Below are positions 54,498-64,000 of a stretch of 64,000 nucleotides of DNA, piece after piece. The notes beneath the pieces are model-generated. The model did no database searches, was not told the DNA's origin, and saw nothing but the letters and a program-made list of their open reading frames with translations. This DNA comes from Sutcliffiella deserti (GTDB taxonomy: Bacteria; Bacillota; Bacilli; Bacillales; Bacillaceae_I), in contig NZ_JAIQDB010000012.1 in the NCBI RefSeq assembly GCF_020037475.1, positions 1-64,000 of the forward strand, in the 5' to 3' direction. A program made the translations under genes and the position numbers. The first letter of the stretch is position 1; each line of letters opens with the position of its first letter.

Positions 54498-54535
54498 TAC
54501 CCTCTTAGCACATCGCTTGAGAGGGTAGTTTTTTT
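54498..54535 (+). terminator. Terminator-like hairpin with its T run on the plus strand
   Basis: TACCCTCT and AGAGGGTA pair around a 14-base loop and are followed on the plus strand by a seven-T run. The flanking genes run on the minus strand, where only a weak GTTATTTT follows. Confidence 0.55.
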
Positions 54536-54572
54536 ATAGTCGGAGTTGAGCAAGCCGATTACGTTGTTTCTC

Positions 54573-55664
54573 TTAAAGGGCGGCTCTTTCTAGTTGTTTG
54601 GGCTTGGCAAAAATCATTCGTCCGGCAGAGGTTTGGAGAACACTTGTTACTAGTACCTCTATATGCTTTCCGATATAATCGCGTCCTTCTTCCACAACGA
54701 TCATTGTACCATCATCTAAATAAGCCACACCTTGATTATGCTCTTTTCCATCTTTGATTACTTGAACTGTCAGTTCTTCTCCCGGAAGAACGACAGGCTT
54801 TACGGCATTTGCCAGGTCATTAATATTTAGTACTTCCACACTTTGCAACTCACATACTTTATTTAAATTAAAGTCATTAGTAACGACAACACCCGAGGTT
54901 AACTTAGCCAACTTTACCAGTTTGCTGTCCACCTCCTGAATGTCTTCAAAATTACCTTCATAAATTTCCACTTTGATTGCCAGTTCTTTTTGGATACGGT
55001 TCAGAATATCTAACCCACGACGCCCTCTGTTCCGTTTCAAAACATCAGACGAGTCCGCTATATGTTGCAGCTCTTCTAGTACAAATCGCGGAATAACGAT
55101 GGTCCCTTCAAGAAATCCAGTTTGACAAATATCTGCTACTCTACCATCAATAATAACACTTGTATCCAATATCTTTAACTTCTTAGAGGAGAGATCTAGA
55201 TCCTCTTCATCTACTGCTTTTTTCTTCCCAAATTTTCCTGAGACAGAAAATAAGTTAACAAGCTCATCACGTTTTTTGAAGCCTACCTGAAAACCAAGAT
55301 ACCCTAATAATATCGTAATGAAAATAGGGAATATCGTGCTTACAAATGGAATCTTCTCTAAAGGAATGACCGCTAAATATGCTACAATTAAGCCGAAAAT
55401 AAGACCCAGGCTGCCAAATAGCACATCTGTTACCGGCGCTTTTACGAGCGACTCTTCTGTCCATTTAATAAACCCGACCACATAATCCACTAACCAAAAC
55501 GTAAGGATAAAAAATATGATTGCTCCTAGTATCGCAACAGTATAAGGCTTCGTTAGAAATGGGATATCTCCTATATTTAATAGAGAGAATAGTTCCGGGA
55601 TAAAGAATATCCCCAATGTACCACCCAATATAACAAAAAATAATTGAACCATGCGCCTTAACAT
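54573..55664 (-). CDS. PIN/TRAM-domain membrane protein (YacL)
   Basis: A 363-residue protein. Four membrane segments (about 8-130) are followed by a PIN nuclease-like domain beginning [14 protein letters not shown] and containing [10 protein letters not shown], and a C-terminal TRAM RNA-binding domain. A membrane-bound RNase is plausible, but activity is unproven. It sits between disA and ispD as in B. subtilis. Confidence 0.93.
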   Translation of the reverse strand: MLRRMVQLFFVILGGTLGIFFIPELFSLLNIGDIPFLTKPYTVAILGAIIFFILTFWLVDYVVGFIKWTEESLVKAPVTDVLFGSLGLIFGLIVAYLAVIPLEKIPFVSTIFPIFITILLGYLGFQVGFKKRDELVNLFSVSGKFGKKKAVDEEDLDLSSKKLKILDTSVIIDGRVADICQTGFLEGTIVIPRFVLEELQHIADSSDVLKRNRGRRGLDILNRIQKELAIKVEIYEGNFEDIQEVDSKLVKLAKLTSGVVVTNDFNLNKVCELQSVEVLNINDLANAVKPVVLPGEELTVQVIKDGKEHNQGVAYLDDGTMIVVEEGRDYIGKHIEVLVTSVLQTSAGRMIFAKPKQLERAAL

Positions 55665-55783
55665 TGCCTCACCTCCCTTTATTCATTATAAACAGTTTAA
55701 GCTAATTAAAAACGTCAAAACTCTTTTAATTTACATTTGTTAGAAAGCTGACAAATTATCTCTATAATTTTGCCACGTTCACA

Positions 55784-56857
55784 TTAAATCTGGCGGTCAA
55801 TTAGCAGTTGGTCTTGAATTCTTTTTAGACCTTCTTTTATTTTACGCGCACGTACTTCCCCAATGCCATCTACTTCATCTAACTCTTCTACGGTTGCAAG
55901 CAGGATATGTTTCATATTTTTGAATCTACATACCAAATTCTCAATGACAAGAGGGGGGAGTCTAGGAATCTTATGTAATATCCGATACCCTCTTGACAAT
56001 ACAAATTCATCTGGATTGGTAAAACCGGAATACCCAAGCATTTTCAAAATGACCGTGTCATCTAATAGATCGGTGTTAGCTAACTCCTGCAGTCTTTTTA
56101 AAATCAAGAAAGCATCCCGTTCCTTATCAACACAATAATCCTTAATAAGCAAAAGGGCCTCTTCTTCAATATGCGCCAAAAGCTCTGTCATTTGTAAACG
56201 AATAAGTCTGCCTTCTGTACCTAATTCATTAATATAGCTTATAATTTCATTTTTTATTCTTAGTACCATCTCAATACGGTGAATTACTTGCAATAGCTCA
56301 GATAAGGATACTTGCTCTTCAAATTCTAATGCACCTAGATTTGTAATACCCTGGTCTAATACAGACTTGTATTTTTCTAATGTTTGAATCGCTTGATTCG
56401 CCTTCGTAAGAATAACTCCAATATCCCGTAATGCATAACGAAAGTCACCTTTATACAGGGTAATCACATTTCTTCTTTGAGAAATAGCGACAACTAAACA
56501 GCCTGTTTGCTTGGCAACCCGCTCTGCTGTTCTATGCCTCATCCCTGTTTCGGTTGATAGGATAGTGGATTTTGGAGTTAATTGGGCATTAGCATACAAT
56601 ATTTTTGTACCTTTTTCGTTTAATATTATCGCACCATCCATTTTGGCAAGTTCATATACATAGGCTGGACTAAACGCACAGTTGATGGAAAATCCGCCAT
56701 CCACTATTTCTTTTACTCTATCGTTAAATCCAACAACAACAAGCCCGCCGGTTTGTGACCGTAGAATATTGTTAATGCCTTCTCTAATGGGCGTTCCCGG
56801 AGCAATAAATTGTAAAGTGTCCGCCATTGTGTTTTCTCTCAGCCTTAGATCTTCCAT
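55784..56857 (-). CDS. disA: DNA-integrity scanning diadenylate cyclase DisA
   Basis: A 357-residue c-di-AMP synthase. The N-terminal DAC domain has the DGAIILNE and [14 protein letters not shown] motifs; a linker helix domain follows, and the C-terminal helix-hairpin-helix domain ([17 protein letters not shown]) binds branched DNA. It checks chromosome integrity before sporulation. It begins two bases after radA. Confidence 0.97.
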   Translation of the reverse strand: MEDLRLRENTMADTLQFIAPGTPIREGINNILRSQTGGLVVVGFNDRVKEIVDGGFSINCAFSPAYVYELAKMDGAIILNEKGTKILYANAQLTPKSTILSTETGMRHRTAERVAKQTGCLVVAISQRRNVITLYKGDFRYALRDIGVILTKANQAIQTLEKYKSVLDQGITNLGALEFEEQVSLSELLQVIHRIEMVLRIKNEIISYINELGTEGRLIRLQMTELLAHIEEEALLLIKDYCVDKERDAFLILKRLQELANTDLLDDTVILKMLGYSGFTNPDEFVLSRGYRILHKIPRLPPLVIENLVCRFKNMKHILLATVEELDEVDGIGEVRARKIKEGLKRIQDQLLIDRQI

Positions 56858-56859
56858 CC

Positions 56860-58236
56860 CTATCCCCCTAGTGTGTATTGCAGTGCTTGGTCAATGGTAG
56901 CTACGCCGATGACATTGACCTCTTTTGGAACGGTCCAACCACCTAAGTTTTTAGAAGGAATAATTACTCGCTTAAATCCAAGCTTCGCCGCTTCCTGTAC
57001 ACGTTGTTCTATACGGGATACTCTCCTGATCTCTCCTGTTAATCCAACCTCGCCAATCACTACATCCGTCGGTTCAGATTTTTGATTTCGGAAGCTAGAA
57101 GCAATACTAACTGCAATTGCTAAGTCTATTGCAGGTTCATCCAACTTGACGCCCCCAGCTACTTTTAGATAGGCATCCTGATTTTGCAGTAACAAACCTG
57201 CCCGTTTTTCTAAAACAGCCATAATCAATGAAACACGATTATGGTCAATGCCTGTAGCCATCCTTCTCGGGTTTCCGTAGCTCGTCGGAGAAATCAGTGC
57301 TTGTATTTCCACCAAGACTGGTCTGGTTCCTTCCATCGAGGCAACGACTGTCGATCCAGCGGCACCTGCCGATCTTTCTTCTAAAAATATTTCTGAAGGG
57401 TTTTTTACTTCCTCTAATCCTACCTCTTTCATCTCAAATATTCCGATCTCATTAGTAGATCCAAATCTATTTTTAACAGACCTTAGAATACGGTAAGTAT
57501 GATGACGCTCTCCTTCAAAATATAGGACAGTATCTACCATGTGCTCCAATAACCGCGGACCGGCTATTGATCCCTCTTTTGTCACATGTCCAACGATAAA
57601 TACAGCAATATTTTGTGTCTTTGCGATTCTCATTAGCTCAGAAGTACATTCCCTTACTTGTGAAACACTCCCTGGTGCCGATGTTACTGCAGGATGGTAG
57701 ACCGTTTGTATTGAGTCAATCACTAATAGTGTTGGCTGTACTTCTTCAATTGCCTTGGCCACCAACTCAAAGTCGGTTTCTGATAAGACGAATAACTCAT
57801 CCGCCTGCACTCCCAATCGATCTGCCCGGAGCTTTGTTTGCTGTACCGACTCTTCTCCTGATATATAGAGAACACGATGCTTTTTCAAGGCAAGTTGACA
57901 GCAAATCTGTAGTAATAAAGTAGACTTTCCGATACCAGGGTCTCCACCAATCAAGACTAGTGACCCTTGTACCAATCCGCCTCCAAGCACTCGATTGCAT
58001 TCTGCCATATCGGTTTGAATCCGCGCTTGCTTTAACTTCTCTACCTTTGTGATGGATTCTGCCTTCCGTACAAGTGTGGATGATGACGTGGTAAAGCCAC
58101 CTCTTCTTGGTGTTTTAGACTCTTCCATCTCTTCTGTCATCGTATTCCATGTATTACAGCCAGGACACTTTCCCATCCACTTAGGAGATTCATACCCACA
58201 TTCCTGACAAATAAACTTTGTCTTACGCTTTGCCAT
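56860..58236 (-). CDS. radA: DNA repair helicase RadA
   Basis: A 458-residue protein. It has an N-terminal zinc finger ([18 protein letters not shown]), a RecA-like core with Walker [13 protein letters not shown] and the RadA-specific KNRFGSTNE, and a Lon-like C-terminal domain. It processes recombination intermediates and physically and functionally pairs with DisA in B. subtilis. Confidence 0.97.
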   Translation of the reverse strand: MAKRKTKFICQECGYESPKWMGKCPGCNTWNTMTEEMEESKTPRRGGFTTSSSTLVRKAESITKVEKLKQARIQTDMAECNRVLGGGLVQGSLVLIGGDPGIGKSTLLLQICCQLALKKHRVLYISGEESVQQTKLRADRLGVQADELFVLSETDFELVAKAIEEVQPTLLVIDSIQTVYHPAVTSAPGSVSQVRECTSELMRIAKTQNIAVFIVGHVTKEGSIAGPRLLEHMVDTVLYFEGERHHTYRILRSVKNRFGSTNEIGIFEMKEVGLEEVKNPSEIFLEERSAGAAGSTVVASMEGTRPVLVEIQALISPTSYGNPRRMATGIDHNRVSLIMAVLEKRAGLLLQNQDAYLKVAGGVKLDEPAIDLAIAVSIASSFRNQKSEPTDVVIGEVGLTGEIRRVSRIEQRVQEAAKLGFKRVIIPSKNLGGWTVPKEVNVIGVATIDQALQYTLGG

Positions 58237-58346
58237 TAAATTAATCCTCTCTCTGTTAAAATACCATTGTTTTCCTCTTTTTATGATACCTTATTTTATA
58301 TGTGACAATCCAATTTTAAGTATCATGAATTAAAATTATAAGTTCT

Positions 58347-58380
58347 TTTCTTAATCAAGATTGTTGCTAGTAGTTTCTAC
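58347..58380 (+). repeat. Family 2 repeat end fragment
   Basis: CTTTTCTTAATCAAGATTGT followed by TGCTAGTAGT matches the CTCTTTCTTAAGGATTGTTG end of the family 2 elements read from their right side. Confidence 0.5.
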
Positions 58381-58428
58381 TTAGTAAAAGCGCAATAATC
58401 CATTCGAAAACTGCGAATATATAAGAAA

Positions 58429-58462
58429 GGAGGCAAAGCTCTTGATTAAAGAGCCTACCTCC
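58429..58462 (-). terminator. Probable terminator upstream of radA
   Basis: On the minus strand GGAGG-TAG-GCTCTT and AAGAGC-TTTG-CCTCC pair, followed by TTTCTTATAT. It could end the clpC operon transcript, 243 bases past clpC and beyond the repeat element. Confidence 0.6.
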
Positions 58463-58509
58463 ACTTATGATTTTGGTTTTTGTCTATAGCTATGTTATAC
58501 GCCGCTGTT

Positions 58510-58627
58510 GATTTCCGCAAAAGGCTACGCATTCCACGGGGCGGTGCTGGAGCCTCCTCGTCTATGACTGCGGGGTCGCAAGTATTCCGCTATCTTCCCG
58601 TTGGAGTCTCCGCCTTTTGCTCCAATC
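58510..58627. repeat. Family 1 repeat, copy D
   Basis: A 118-bp element. GATTTCCGCAAAAGGC at the left and GCCTTTTGCTCCAATC at the right are inverted relatives (13 of 16). The inside has GGGGCGGTGCTGGAGCCTCC and TGACTGCGGGGTCGC blocks, much richer in G+C than its surroundings. It resembles an abundant Bacillaceae intergenic repeat I recall, but no search was done. The 58237-58704 gap holds this element, a fragment of family 2, and a terminator, but no gene. Confidence 0.7.
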
Positions 58628-58704
58628 ATCGCTAGAATAGCGTTGTTATCAACAGGCAACTTTAACAGTGCCTTGTCTATAAAACCACTCTCACATCTTG
58701 ATCA

Positions 58705-61143
58705 TTATTTTACTGTTTCCGTGTCACGAATTACAAACTCTTCTTCCACTACATCCATGACAATCTTTTTCCCTTTTTCAATTGTTCCTTTTAAAAGTTC
58801 TTCCGATAACTTATCTTCAACATGCTTCTGAATCGCACGACGCAATGGTCTAGCACCATATTCCGGATCGTATCCTTCTATCGATATTTTTTCTTTTGCT
58901 GCATCGGTTAATTCTAAATCGATGTCCTGTTCTTTTAGTCTTGTTGTTAATTGTTCAGATAATAGTGTAACTATTTCTTTTAGATGTGTTTTCTCCAATG
59001 AATGGAATACAATCATTTCATCGACACGGTTCAAGAATTCTGGACGAAAAGCCTTTTTGAGCTCTTCCATTACCTTACCCTTCATGTCTTTATAATTTTG
59101 ATTTTCATCCTGTACATTAAATCCTACATATTTATTGCGTTTTAAGGCATCTGCACCAACGTTGGACGTCATAATGACAAGCGTGTTACGGAAATCCACT
59201 GTACGCCCCTTCGAATCTGTTAAGCGCCCATCCTCTAGAACCTGCAATAGAATATTAAATACATCCGGATGCGCTTTTTCAATTTCATCTAATAGGATGA
59301 CGGAATAAGGTTTTCGGCGAACCTTTTCGGTTAATTGTCCACCCTCATCGTATCCAACATATCCAGGAGGGGAACCTACTAAACGGGAAGTAGAATGCTT
59401 CTCCATGTACTCGGACATATCAATACGTATCATTGCATCCTCGTCACCAAAGATGGACTCTGCTAACGCTCTTGCAAGCTCCGTCTTTCCTACCCCTGTT
59501 GGTCCTAAGAATATAAAAGAGCCGATTGGACGCTTTGGATCTTTTAGACCAGCACGTGCACGACGAACCGCTTTTGATACTGCCTTTACTGCTTCATCCT
59601 GACCTATAACCCTTGAATGAAGAAGCGACTCCATGTTTAGTAGCTTATCTGTTTCAGTTTGCGCAAGCTTTGATACCGGTATTCCAGTCCAACTCGACAC
59701 GACCATCGCAATATCTTCAACGGTCACTTCCGAATTTTCCTGGCCTTGTTTTTCTTTCCATGTTTTCTTTGTGTCTTCTAATTGTTCCCGTAAGCGTTGC
59801 TCTGTATCGCGCAAGGAAGCAGCTTTTTCAAATTCTTGGCTTTGAACGGCGGCATCCTTTTCATTGCGGACAGTTTCCAATTTAACTTCTAATTCTTTCA
59901 AATTAGGAGGAGTAGTAAAGGAACGTAAGCGAACCTTTGAACCTGCTTCATCTATTAAGTCAATTGCTTTATCCGGTAGGAATCGATCGGATATATACCG
60001 GTCTGAAAGCTTTACTGCCTGTGTGATCGCTTCATCCGTAATGGTTACACGATGATGTGCTTCATAGCGGTCACGTAGACCTGTAAGAATTTGAATAGAT
60101 TCGTCAGGTGTCGGCTCATCCACTTGAATCGGTTGGAAGCGTCGTTCTAAAGCTGCATCCTTTTCGATATATTTTCGATACTCATCCAGCGTCGTTGCTC
60201 CGATACATTGTAGCTCTCCACGAGCAAGGGATGGCTTAAGAATATTGGATGCATCAATGGCACCTTCCGCTCCACCTGCACCTATTAATGTATGAAGTTC
60301 ATCAATGAATAAAATAATATTTCCTGCTTGGCGAATTTCGTCCATCACTTTCTTTAAACGATCCTCAAACTCACCACGATATTTGGTTCCAGCAACAACC
60401 GTTCCCATGTCGAGTGTCATAACGCGTTTATCTCTTAAAATTTCCGGTATTTCATTATTCACAATCTGTTGTGCCAATCCTTCCGCAATTGCCGTTTTCC
60501 CAACTCCCGGCTCTCCAATTAATACTGGATTGTTCTTAGTTCGTCGGCTTAACACTTCAATAACACGTTGAATCTCTTTACTACGGCCAATTACTGGATC
60601 CAAACTGTCCTCTCTTGCAACTGCAGTGAGATCCCTCGCTAAACTGTCCAAGGTAGGCGTATTCACATTATTCGATGCTCCACCTTGATGTCCGCTTGAG
60701 GAATCATTACTGCCAAGAAGCTGTAGGACCTGTTGACGTGCCTTATTCAGGCTTACTCCAAGGTTATTCAGTACTCTTGCTGCTACTCCCTCTCCCTCTC
60801 GAATTAATCCTAGTAAGATATGTTCTGTACCCACATAAGAGTGACCAAGTTTTCTGGCTTCATCCATGGAAAGCTCAATTACTTTCTTCGCACGAGGGGT
60901 ATAGTGAGGAATGGATTGTCCTTTATCCTGCCCCTGACCGATTAGATTTTCTACTTCTTTTTGAATTTTTTCAGGTCCCAGGCCAAGTGCAATCAGTGCT
61001 TTTGCAGCGATTCCTTCGCCTTCTCTTACTAAACCAAGAAGAATATGCTCTGTTCCAATATTGTTATGGCTTAATCGCAGTGCTTCTTCCTGTGCTAATG
61101 CTAGTACTTTTTGTGCTCTCTCTGTAAATCGTCCGAACATCAT
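58705..61143 (-). CDS. clpC: ATP-dependent Clp protease ATPase subunit ClpC
   Basis: An 812-residue Hsp100 unfoldase. Two N-terminal repeats lie in residues 1-145; AAA1 has GEPGVGKTA, the M domain with a UVR-like segment at about 415-480, and AAA2 has GPTGVGKTE. The ClpP-docking GF loop lies in [10 protein letters not shown]. It degrades arginine-phosphorylated proteins with ClpP and needs adaptors such as MecA and McsB. Confidence 0.98.
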   Translation of the reverse strand: MMFGRFTERAQKVLALAQEEALRLSHNNIGTEHILLGLVREGEGIAAKALIALGLGPEKIQKEVENLIGQGQDKGQSIPHYTPRAKKVIELSMDEARKLGHSYVGTEHILLGLIREGEGVAARVLNNLGVSLNKARQQVLQLLGSNDSSSGHQGGASNNVNTPTLDSLARDLTAVAREDSLDPVIGRSKEIQRVIEVLSRRTKNNPVLIGEPGVGKTAIAEGLAQQIVNNEIPEILRDKRVMTLDMGTVVAGTKYRGEFEDRLKKVMDEIRQAGNIILFIDELHTLIGAGGAEGAIDASNILKPSLARGELQCIGATTLDEYRKYIEKDAALERRFQPIQVDEPTPDESIQILTGLRDRYEAHHRVTITDEAITQAVKLSDRYISDRFLPDKAIDLIDEAGSKVRLRSFTTPPNLKELEVKLETVRNEKDAAVQSQEFEKAASLRDTEQRLREQLEDTKKTWKEKQGQENSEVTVEDIAMVVSSWTGIPVSKLAQTETDKLLNMESLLHSRVIGQDEAVKAVSKAVRRARAGLKDPKRPIGSFIFLGPTGVGKTELARALAESIFGDEDAMIRIDMSEYMEKHSTSRLVGSPPGYVGYDEGGQLTEKVRRKPYSVILLDEIEKAHPDVFNILLQVLEDGRLTDSKGRTVDFRNTLVIMTSNVGADALKRNKYVGFNVQDENQNYKDMKGKVMEELKKAFRPEFLNRVDEMIVFHSLEKTHLKEIVTLLSEQLTTRLKEQDIDLELTDAAKEKISIEGYDPEYGARPLRRAIQKHVEDKLSEELLKGTIEKGKKIVMDVVEEEFVIRDTETVK

Positions 61144-61163
61144 ATCTATTCGCCTCCCAAGTT

Positions 61164-62228
61164 TTATCTTTTTAAAAGAAGTCTTTCTCTTATTAAGCTC
61201 GCTCTACGGATATCTCGTTCATTTGGCCTTAATGGACCACCAGCATATTGTTGAAGAAAACCTGGCTGAGTCAAAATCATCAACTCATTCAGTATGGACT
61301 TTGAAATATTCTCGATATATCCCAAATCAATTCCTAGTCTTACATCTGAGAGGCATTTGGCCGCTTCCTTTGTTTCAATAACACGGCTGTTTGCCAATAT
61401 CCCATAGGAGCGATACACTCTGTCTTCTAATTGTATGTTTGAAGTTTTAACTAATGCTTCCCTCGCTGACCTCTCCTGCGCTATAAGCTGCTGCACGACA
61501 CTAAGTAAATCATTCACAATGTCCTCTTCTGATTTTCCTAAAGTTAATTGGTTAGAGATTTGAAATATGTTTCCTAAAGCTTCGCTACCTTCCCCATAAA
61601 TACCTCTAACTACTAAACCTAATTGATTAATTGCAGGAATAATCCGGTTTATTTGCTGTGTAAGAACAAGGGCAGGAAGATGCATCATTACCGATGCACG
61701 TAGTCCTGACCCTACATTTGTCGGACAGCTTGTTAAGTATCCTCTTTTTTCATCAAAGGCGTAGTCTATTTTTTCTTCTATCCAATCGTCCAATGAATTG
61801 GCGATTTTCAATGCTTCCGTTAACTGTAGTCCTGGATATAAACATTGAATCCGGATATGGTCTTCTTCATTTATCATAATGCTAACTTCTTCATTAGGTG
61901 ATAGTAAACATGCTCCATAGTTGGAATCTTCAGCGAGCTGAGGGCTTATCAAGTGTTTTTCGACTAACACCCTCTTTTCAAGTGAATTTAACTCTTCCAT
62001 CACAAGAAACTCCAAAATACCTAACTCCTGAAATGTCCGCTCGGAACATTGGTCTTTCATGACTTCCACAATTGCCTTTGCTTCCTCGTTGCTATTAGTA
62101 GTAGGAAATTGCATTTGTTCCATATTTCTGGCAAGTCTCACTCTGCTGCTCAAGACAATATCAGAATCTGGACCCTCTTGTTTCATCCATGAACTAACTG
62201 CATTATTTAAAAAGTGTTCAAGAGACAT
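61164..62228 (-). CDS. mcsB: Protein-arginine kinase McsB
   Basis: A 354-residue guanidino-kinase-like enzyme that phosphorylates arginines and so marks proteins for ClpC-ClpP. The ATP site starts [11 protein letters not shown], and the catalytic Cys lies in [16 protein letters not shown]. It also phosphorylates the DNA-binding region of CtsR, relieving repression in heat. It abuts mcsA by one base. Confidence 0.97.
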   Translation of the reverse strand: MSLEHFLNNAVSSWMKQEGPDSDIVLSSRVRLARNMEQMQFPTTNSNEEAKAIVEVMKDQCSERTFQELGILEFLVMEELNSLEKRVLVEKHLISPQLAEDSNYGACLLSPNEEVSIMINEEDHIRIQCLYPGLQLTEALKIANSLDDWIEEKIDYAFDEKRGYLTSCPTNVGSGLRASVMMHLPALVLTQQINRIIPAINQLGLVVRGIYGEGSEALGNIFQISNQLTLGKSEEDIVNDLLSVVQQLIAQERSAREALVKTSNIQLEDRVYRSYGILANSRVIETKEAAKCLSDVRLGIDLGYIENISKSILNELMILTQPGFLQQYAGGPLRPNERDIRRASLIRERLLLKR

Positions 62229-62780
62229 TTATTGCTCCCCCTCTCTTTTGTCACTTAGTTTCTTATCTAACTCTCTAATCTTATCTCTTATATTCGCCGC
62301 GCTTTCAAACTCTTCCTGTATGATGAGTTCTTGTAATTCATGTTTTAGCGACTCTATTTCTTTTCTTACATGCATACTTCCACCGATTCTCTTAGGAATC
62401 TTTCCTGAGTGAATCGTATTTCCGCTATGAAACCTTTTTAAAATCGGCTGTATTCTATCTTCAAAAGCCCGATAACATTCCGAACAGCCAAATCGACCAA
62501 TCTTGGTAAATTGAGGAAATGTCATTTTACATCTCTCACATTGAAGAACCTTCTCTTCTTTAAATCCTTCAGCCTTTGCAGCAGAAATCGGATTATCGGT
62601 ATTTAACAGCCCTGCAATCAGATTATTAAGCGAAAAACCCGATCCTCCTGAGAACATAAACAGATTTCCTTTTTCCTGTGCACAATGTTCACAAATATGG
62701 ACCTCTGACTTTTCTCCATTCACTATTTTTGTAAAATGTAATGCTGCGGGACGCTCTTTACATTCCTGACACACCATCAT
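62229..62780 (-). CDS. mcsA: McsA, activator of McsB
   Basis: A 183-residue zinc-binding protein with four Cys pairs (CQECKERP, CEHCAQEK, CERCKMTF, CSECYRAF) and a C-terminal UVR motif (SLKHELQELIIQEEFESAAN). It stimulates McsB kinase activity and responds to metals and oxidants. Confidence 0.96.
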   Translation of the reverse strand: MMVCQECKERPAALHFTKIVNGEKSEVHICEHCAQEKGNLFMFSGGSGFSLNNLIAGLLNTDNPISAAKAEGFKEEKVLQCERCKMTFPQFTKIGRFGCSECYRAFEDRIQPILKRFHSGNTIHSGKIPKRIGGSMHVRKEIESLKHELQELIIQEEFESAANIRDKIRELDKKLSDKREGEQ

Positions 62781-62789
62781 ATCTCCCCC

Positions 62790-63251
62790 TTAACGGTACT
62801 TGAGAGTCGTAAGCATCGCGACAAGCATTCGTGCTCTCAGCTCATCTCTCTCTGGTAATCCTAAATAGATAACCGAACGATCCATCACACTTACCATTAT
62901 CTTCGCCTCTCGAGCAGAGATCACCTTCTCCTCTACTAAACGAAAAACAACATCCTCTGCACTTGTTTGGGAAACCCTTCCATCGATCAACACAATAAGT
63001 TGATCGATAAGCTGGATGTGATCATGGGGCTTTATTTTAATAATACGTATGTAACCTCCACCACCACGTTTACTTTCTACCACATATCCTCGCTCTATCG
63101 TAAACCTTGTGTTAATTACATAATTTATCTGAGAGGGTACACATTCAAACTTATCAGCAATCTCACTCCGCTTTATCTCTGCTGAATTCTCTCTACTACG
63201 CTCTAATATCTGTTTTAAATATTGTTCAATGACATCAGATATGTTTCTCAT
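62790..63251 (-). CDS. ctsR: Heat-shock repressor CtsR
   Basis: A 153-residue repressor of clp genes. A winged helix-turn-helix occupies residues 1-70, and the glycine-rich wing SKRGGGGYIRI is the intrinsic temperature sensor. The ATG at 63251 has GGGGGA six bases upstream; a four-residue longer form is not needed. It heads the four-gene operon and binds its own promoter region. Confidence 0.97.
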   Translation of the reverse strand: MRNISDVIEQYLKQILERSRENSAEIKRSEIADKFECVPSQINYVINTRFTIERGYVVESKRGGGGYIRIIKIKPHDHIQLIDQLIVLIDGRVSQTSAEDVVFRLVEEKVISAREAKIMVSVMDRSVIYLGLPERDELRARMLVAMLTTLKYR

Positions 63252-63269
63252 GCTATCCCCCAATCTGAC

Positions 63270-63286
63270 CTTGACTATCTTTGACT
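63270..63286 (-). promoter_or_regulatory. CtsR operator
   Basis: AGTCAAA-GAT-AGTCAAG on the minus strand is a direct heptad repeat fitting RGTCAAANANRGTCAAA with one mismatch. It lies right after the expected transcription start. Confidence 0.82.
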
Positions 63287-63294
63287 ATAATTAA

Positions 63295-63323
63295 AATATA
63301 TAAGACCTTAAATAATTTTTCAA
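63295..63323 (-). promoter_or_regulatory. ctsR operon promoter (sigma-A)
   Basis: The minus strand has TTGAAA (63318-63323), 17 bases and TATATT (63295-63300). Confidence 0.78.
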
Positions 63324-63492
63324 TAAATATTACTCACAAGAACAGAATTCCACTTTTGACAGTTTGATAAACATCAAAAGGTCAAATTATACAAAAGAAT
63401 TTTCCCCTGTCCAAATCTCCCCTTCTTTTTATTAAATTATGACAAATAGCTAATAACATAAAAAGTTCATAATCTTCGTATGACCAGCTTTA

Positions 63493-63590
63493 CCAAAAAA
63501 AGGAGTGGCAAGGGTTTTTTTAGTTGGGCCTGGTATACCCGGCTCTGTGCCCGGTGTGCCCCGCCTCCTCCCACTTGGCATAACGTACCA
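63493..63590. other. GC-rich structured block of unknown role
   Basis: In an A+T-rich gap, GGTATACCCGGC-TCTGT-GCCCGGTGTGCC forms a hairpin with 11 of 12 pairs (63531-63559). On the minus strand an outer AGTGG/CCACT pairing leads into CCTTTTTTT, resembling the end of a transcript. On the plus strand GTG 63505 to TAA 63645 is open for 46 codons, reading VGPGIPGSVPGVP then a Lys/Arg-rich tail, but no start codon with a good ribosome-binding site is seen. The rest of 63324-63768 shows nothing else. Confidence 0.45.
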
Positions 63591-63768
63591 TCAGATTAAA
63601 AGGAAACTGAAAAGGAAGATCATATTCTATACAAAGAATGATTAACACTTAACTTGTTGAAATTATTTAGTCAGGTAATTTTGCATTAGTTATTGCGAGT
63701 AGAATTGCAGAATGAGGGATTTGAATTACAGATACATTTTTTAATGAAACCTTACTGGGGGTTATAGC

Positions 63769-64000
63769 ATAAAAAAAACTGTGGTAAGTATACTAATTGG
63801 GGCAATCATTTGAAGTTTTTTAGCTTATTTTTTTTCTAGATTACAAAGATTGGAGTTCCACCATTACGGATCTTGATGGCACTCATAAGGTAAATGAGTT
63901 AGATATGTATTTTGTTTTTAATGCAGGACTATTTATTCCTGCGGCAAGCATCCTTGTATTTGTACTTTCGGCAATAGTAGAAAACAAAACGAAGAAAAGC
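63769..64000 (+). pseudogene. Decayed small membrane-protein gene, running off the right edge
   Basis: Behind GGGGG, an ATA replaces the expected start codon and KKTVVSILIGAI begins a signal or membrane segment. A TGA stop follows at 63811-63813, where Trp might be expected. A one-base shift in a T run then opens the frame DYKDWSSTITDLDGT, continuing through a second hydrophobic segment (FIPAASILVFVLSAIV) to the last base of the window. Three defects suggest a pseudogene; the family is not recognised. Sequencing error in the T run could explain one defect only. Confidence 0.6.

Noticed and set aside
60675-61127. A 150-codon open frame on the plus strand inside clpC.
   Set aside because: Fully antisense to a well-conserved gene, Leu/Val/Pro-rich as expected for a shadow frame, with no ribosome-binding site.
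63361-63385. A second CtsR box (TTTGACAG...GGTCAAA words) upstream of the ctsR promoter.
   Set aside because: The heptads are not in the required direct-repeat spacing; only the 63270-63286 site fits.

Overview
This window is the major ribosomal-protein / RNA-polymerase region of a low-GC, endospore-forming Firmicute of the family Bacillaceae. The evidence is the gene order, which matches Bacillus subtilis (ctsR to rpsI, then ybaK-cwlD-salA-gerD-kbaA-pdaB), together with the sporulation and germination genes, a four-Cys S14, strong GGAGG ribosome-binding sites and A+T-rich spacers. It is not B. subtilis itself: ybaC is missing between tuf and rpsJ, a TetR/MFS efflux pair and two Cys-rich paralogues sit after rpsI, and several degenerate repeat families occupy spacers. 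Nearly everything is on the minus strand, so transcription runs from right to left.

Layout from right (upstream) to left. 63.25-58.7 kb: the CtsR-controlled heat-shock operon ctsR-mcsA-mcsB-clpC. 58.2-54.5 kb: radA, disA (c-di-AMP synthesis) and a PIN/TRAM membrane protein. 54.5-47.4 kb: ispD-ispF (isoprenoids), gltX, then a cysteine T-box controlling cysE-cysS, followed by mrnC, rlmB and rae1. 47.4-45.4 kb: sigH, rpmG, secE, nusG. 45.3-42.1 kb: rplK-rplA, an L10-type leader with rplJ-rplL, and a methyltransferase. 41.8-34.2 kb: rpoB, rpoC and an L7Ae-type protein. 34.1-29.7 kb: the str cluster rpsL-rpsG-fusA-tuf. 29.7-28.15 kb: a gene-poor spacer full of repeats and remnants, with two strong promoters at its left side. 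28.15-13.2 kb: S10-spc-alpha clusters (rpsJ to rplQ) including secY, adk, map and infA. 13.0-9.8 kb: ecfA1-ecfA2-ecfT and truA. 9.6-8.8 kb: rplM-rpsI behind an L13-type leader.

The left 8.8 kb is more mixed. It holds two convergent-facing Cys-rich small genes (+), an efflux pump with its TetR regulator whose palindromic operator lies inside the promoter spacer, and then ybaK, cwlD (sigma-E type promoter), salA, gerD (+, sigma-G type promoter), kbaA, pdaB (+) and a small conserved hypothetical gene. The left edge is the tandem promoter and leader region of a ribosomal RNA operon that continues out of the window. The right edge holds a decayed membrane-protein gene and a GC-rich structured block.

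I found no convincing undescribed multi-gene system. The best leads are two dispersed MITE-like repeat families with terminal inverted repeats (one of them placed repeatedly at gene 3' ends), the Cys-rich paralogue pair, the repeat-laden tuf-rpsJ gap, a structured S10-operon leader, and the GC-rich element upstream of ctsR. All coordinates and motifs come from reading the sequence; family assignments come from recognition of conserved motifs, not from a database search.
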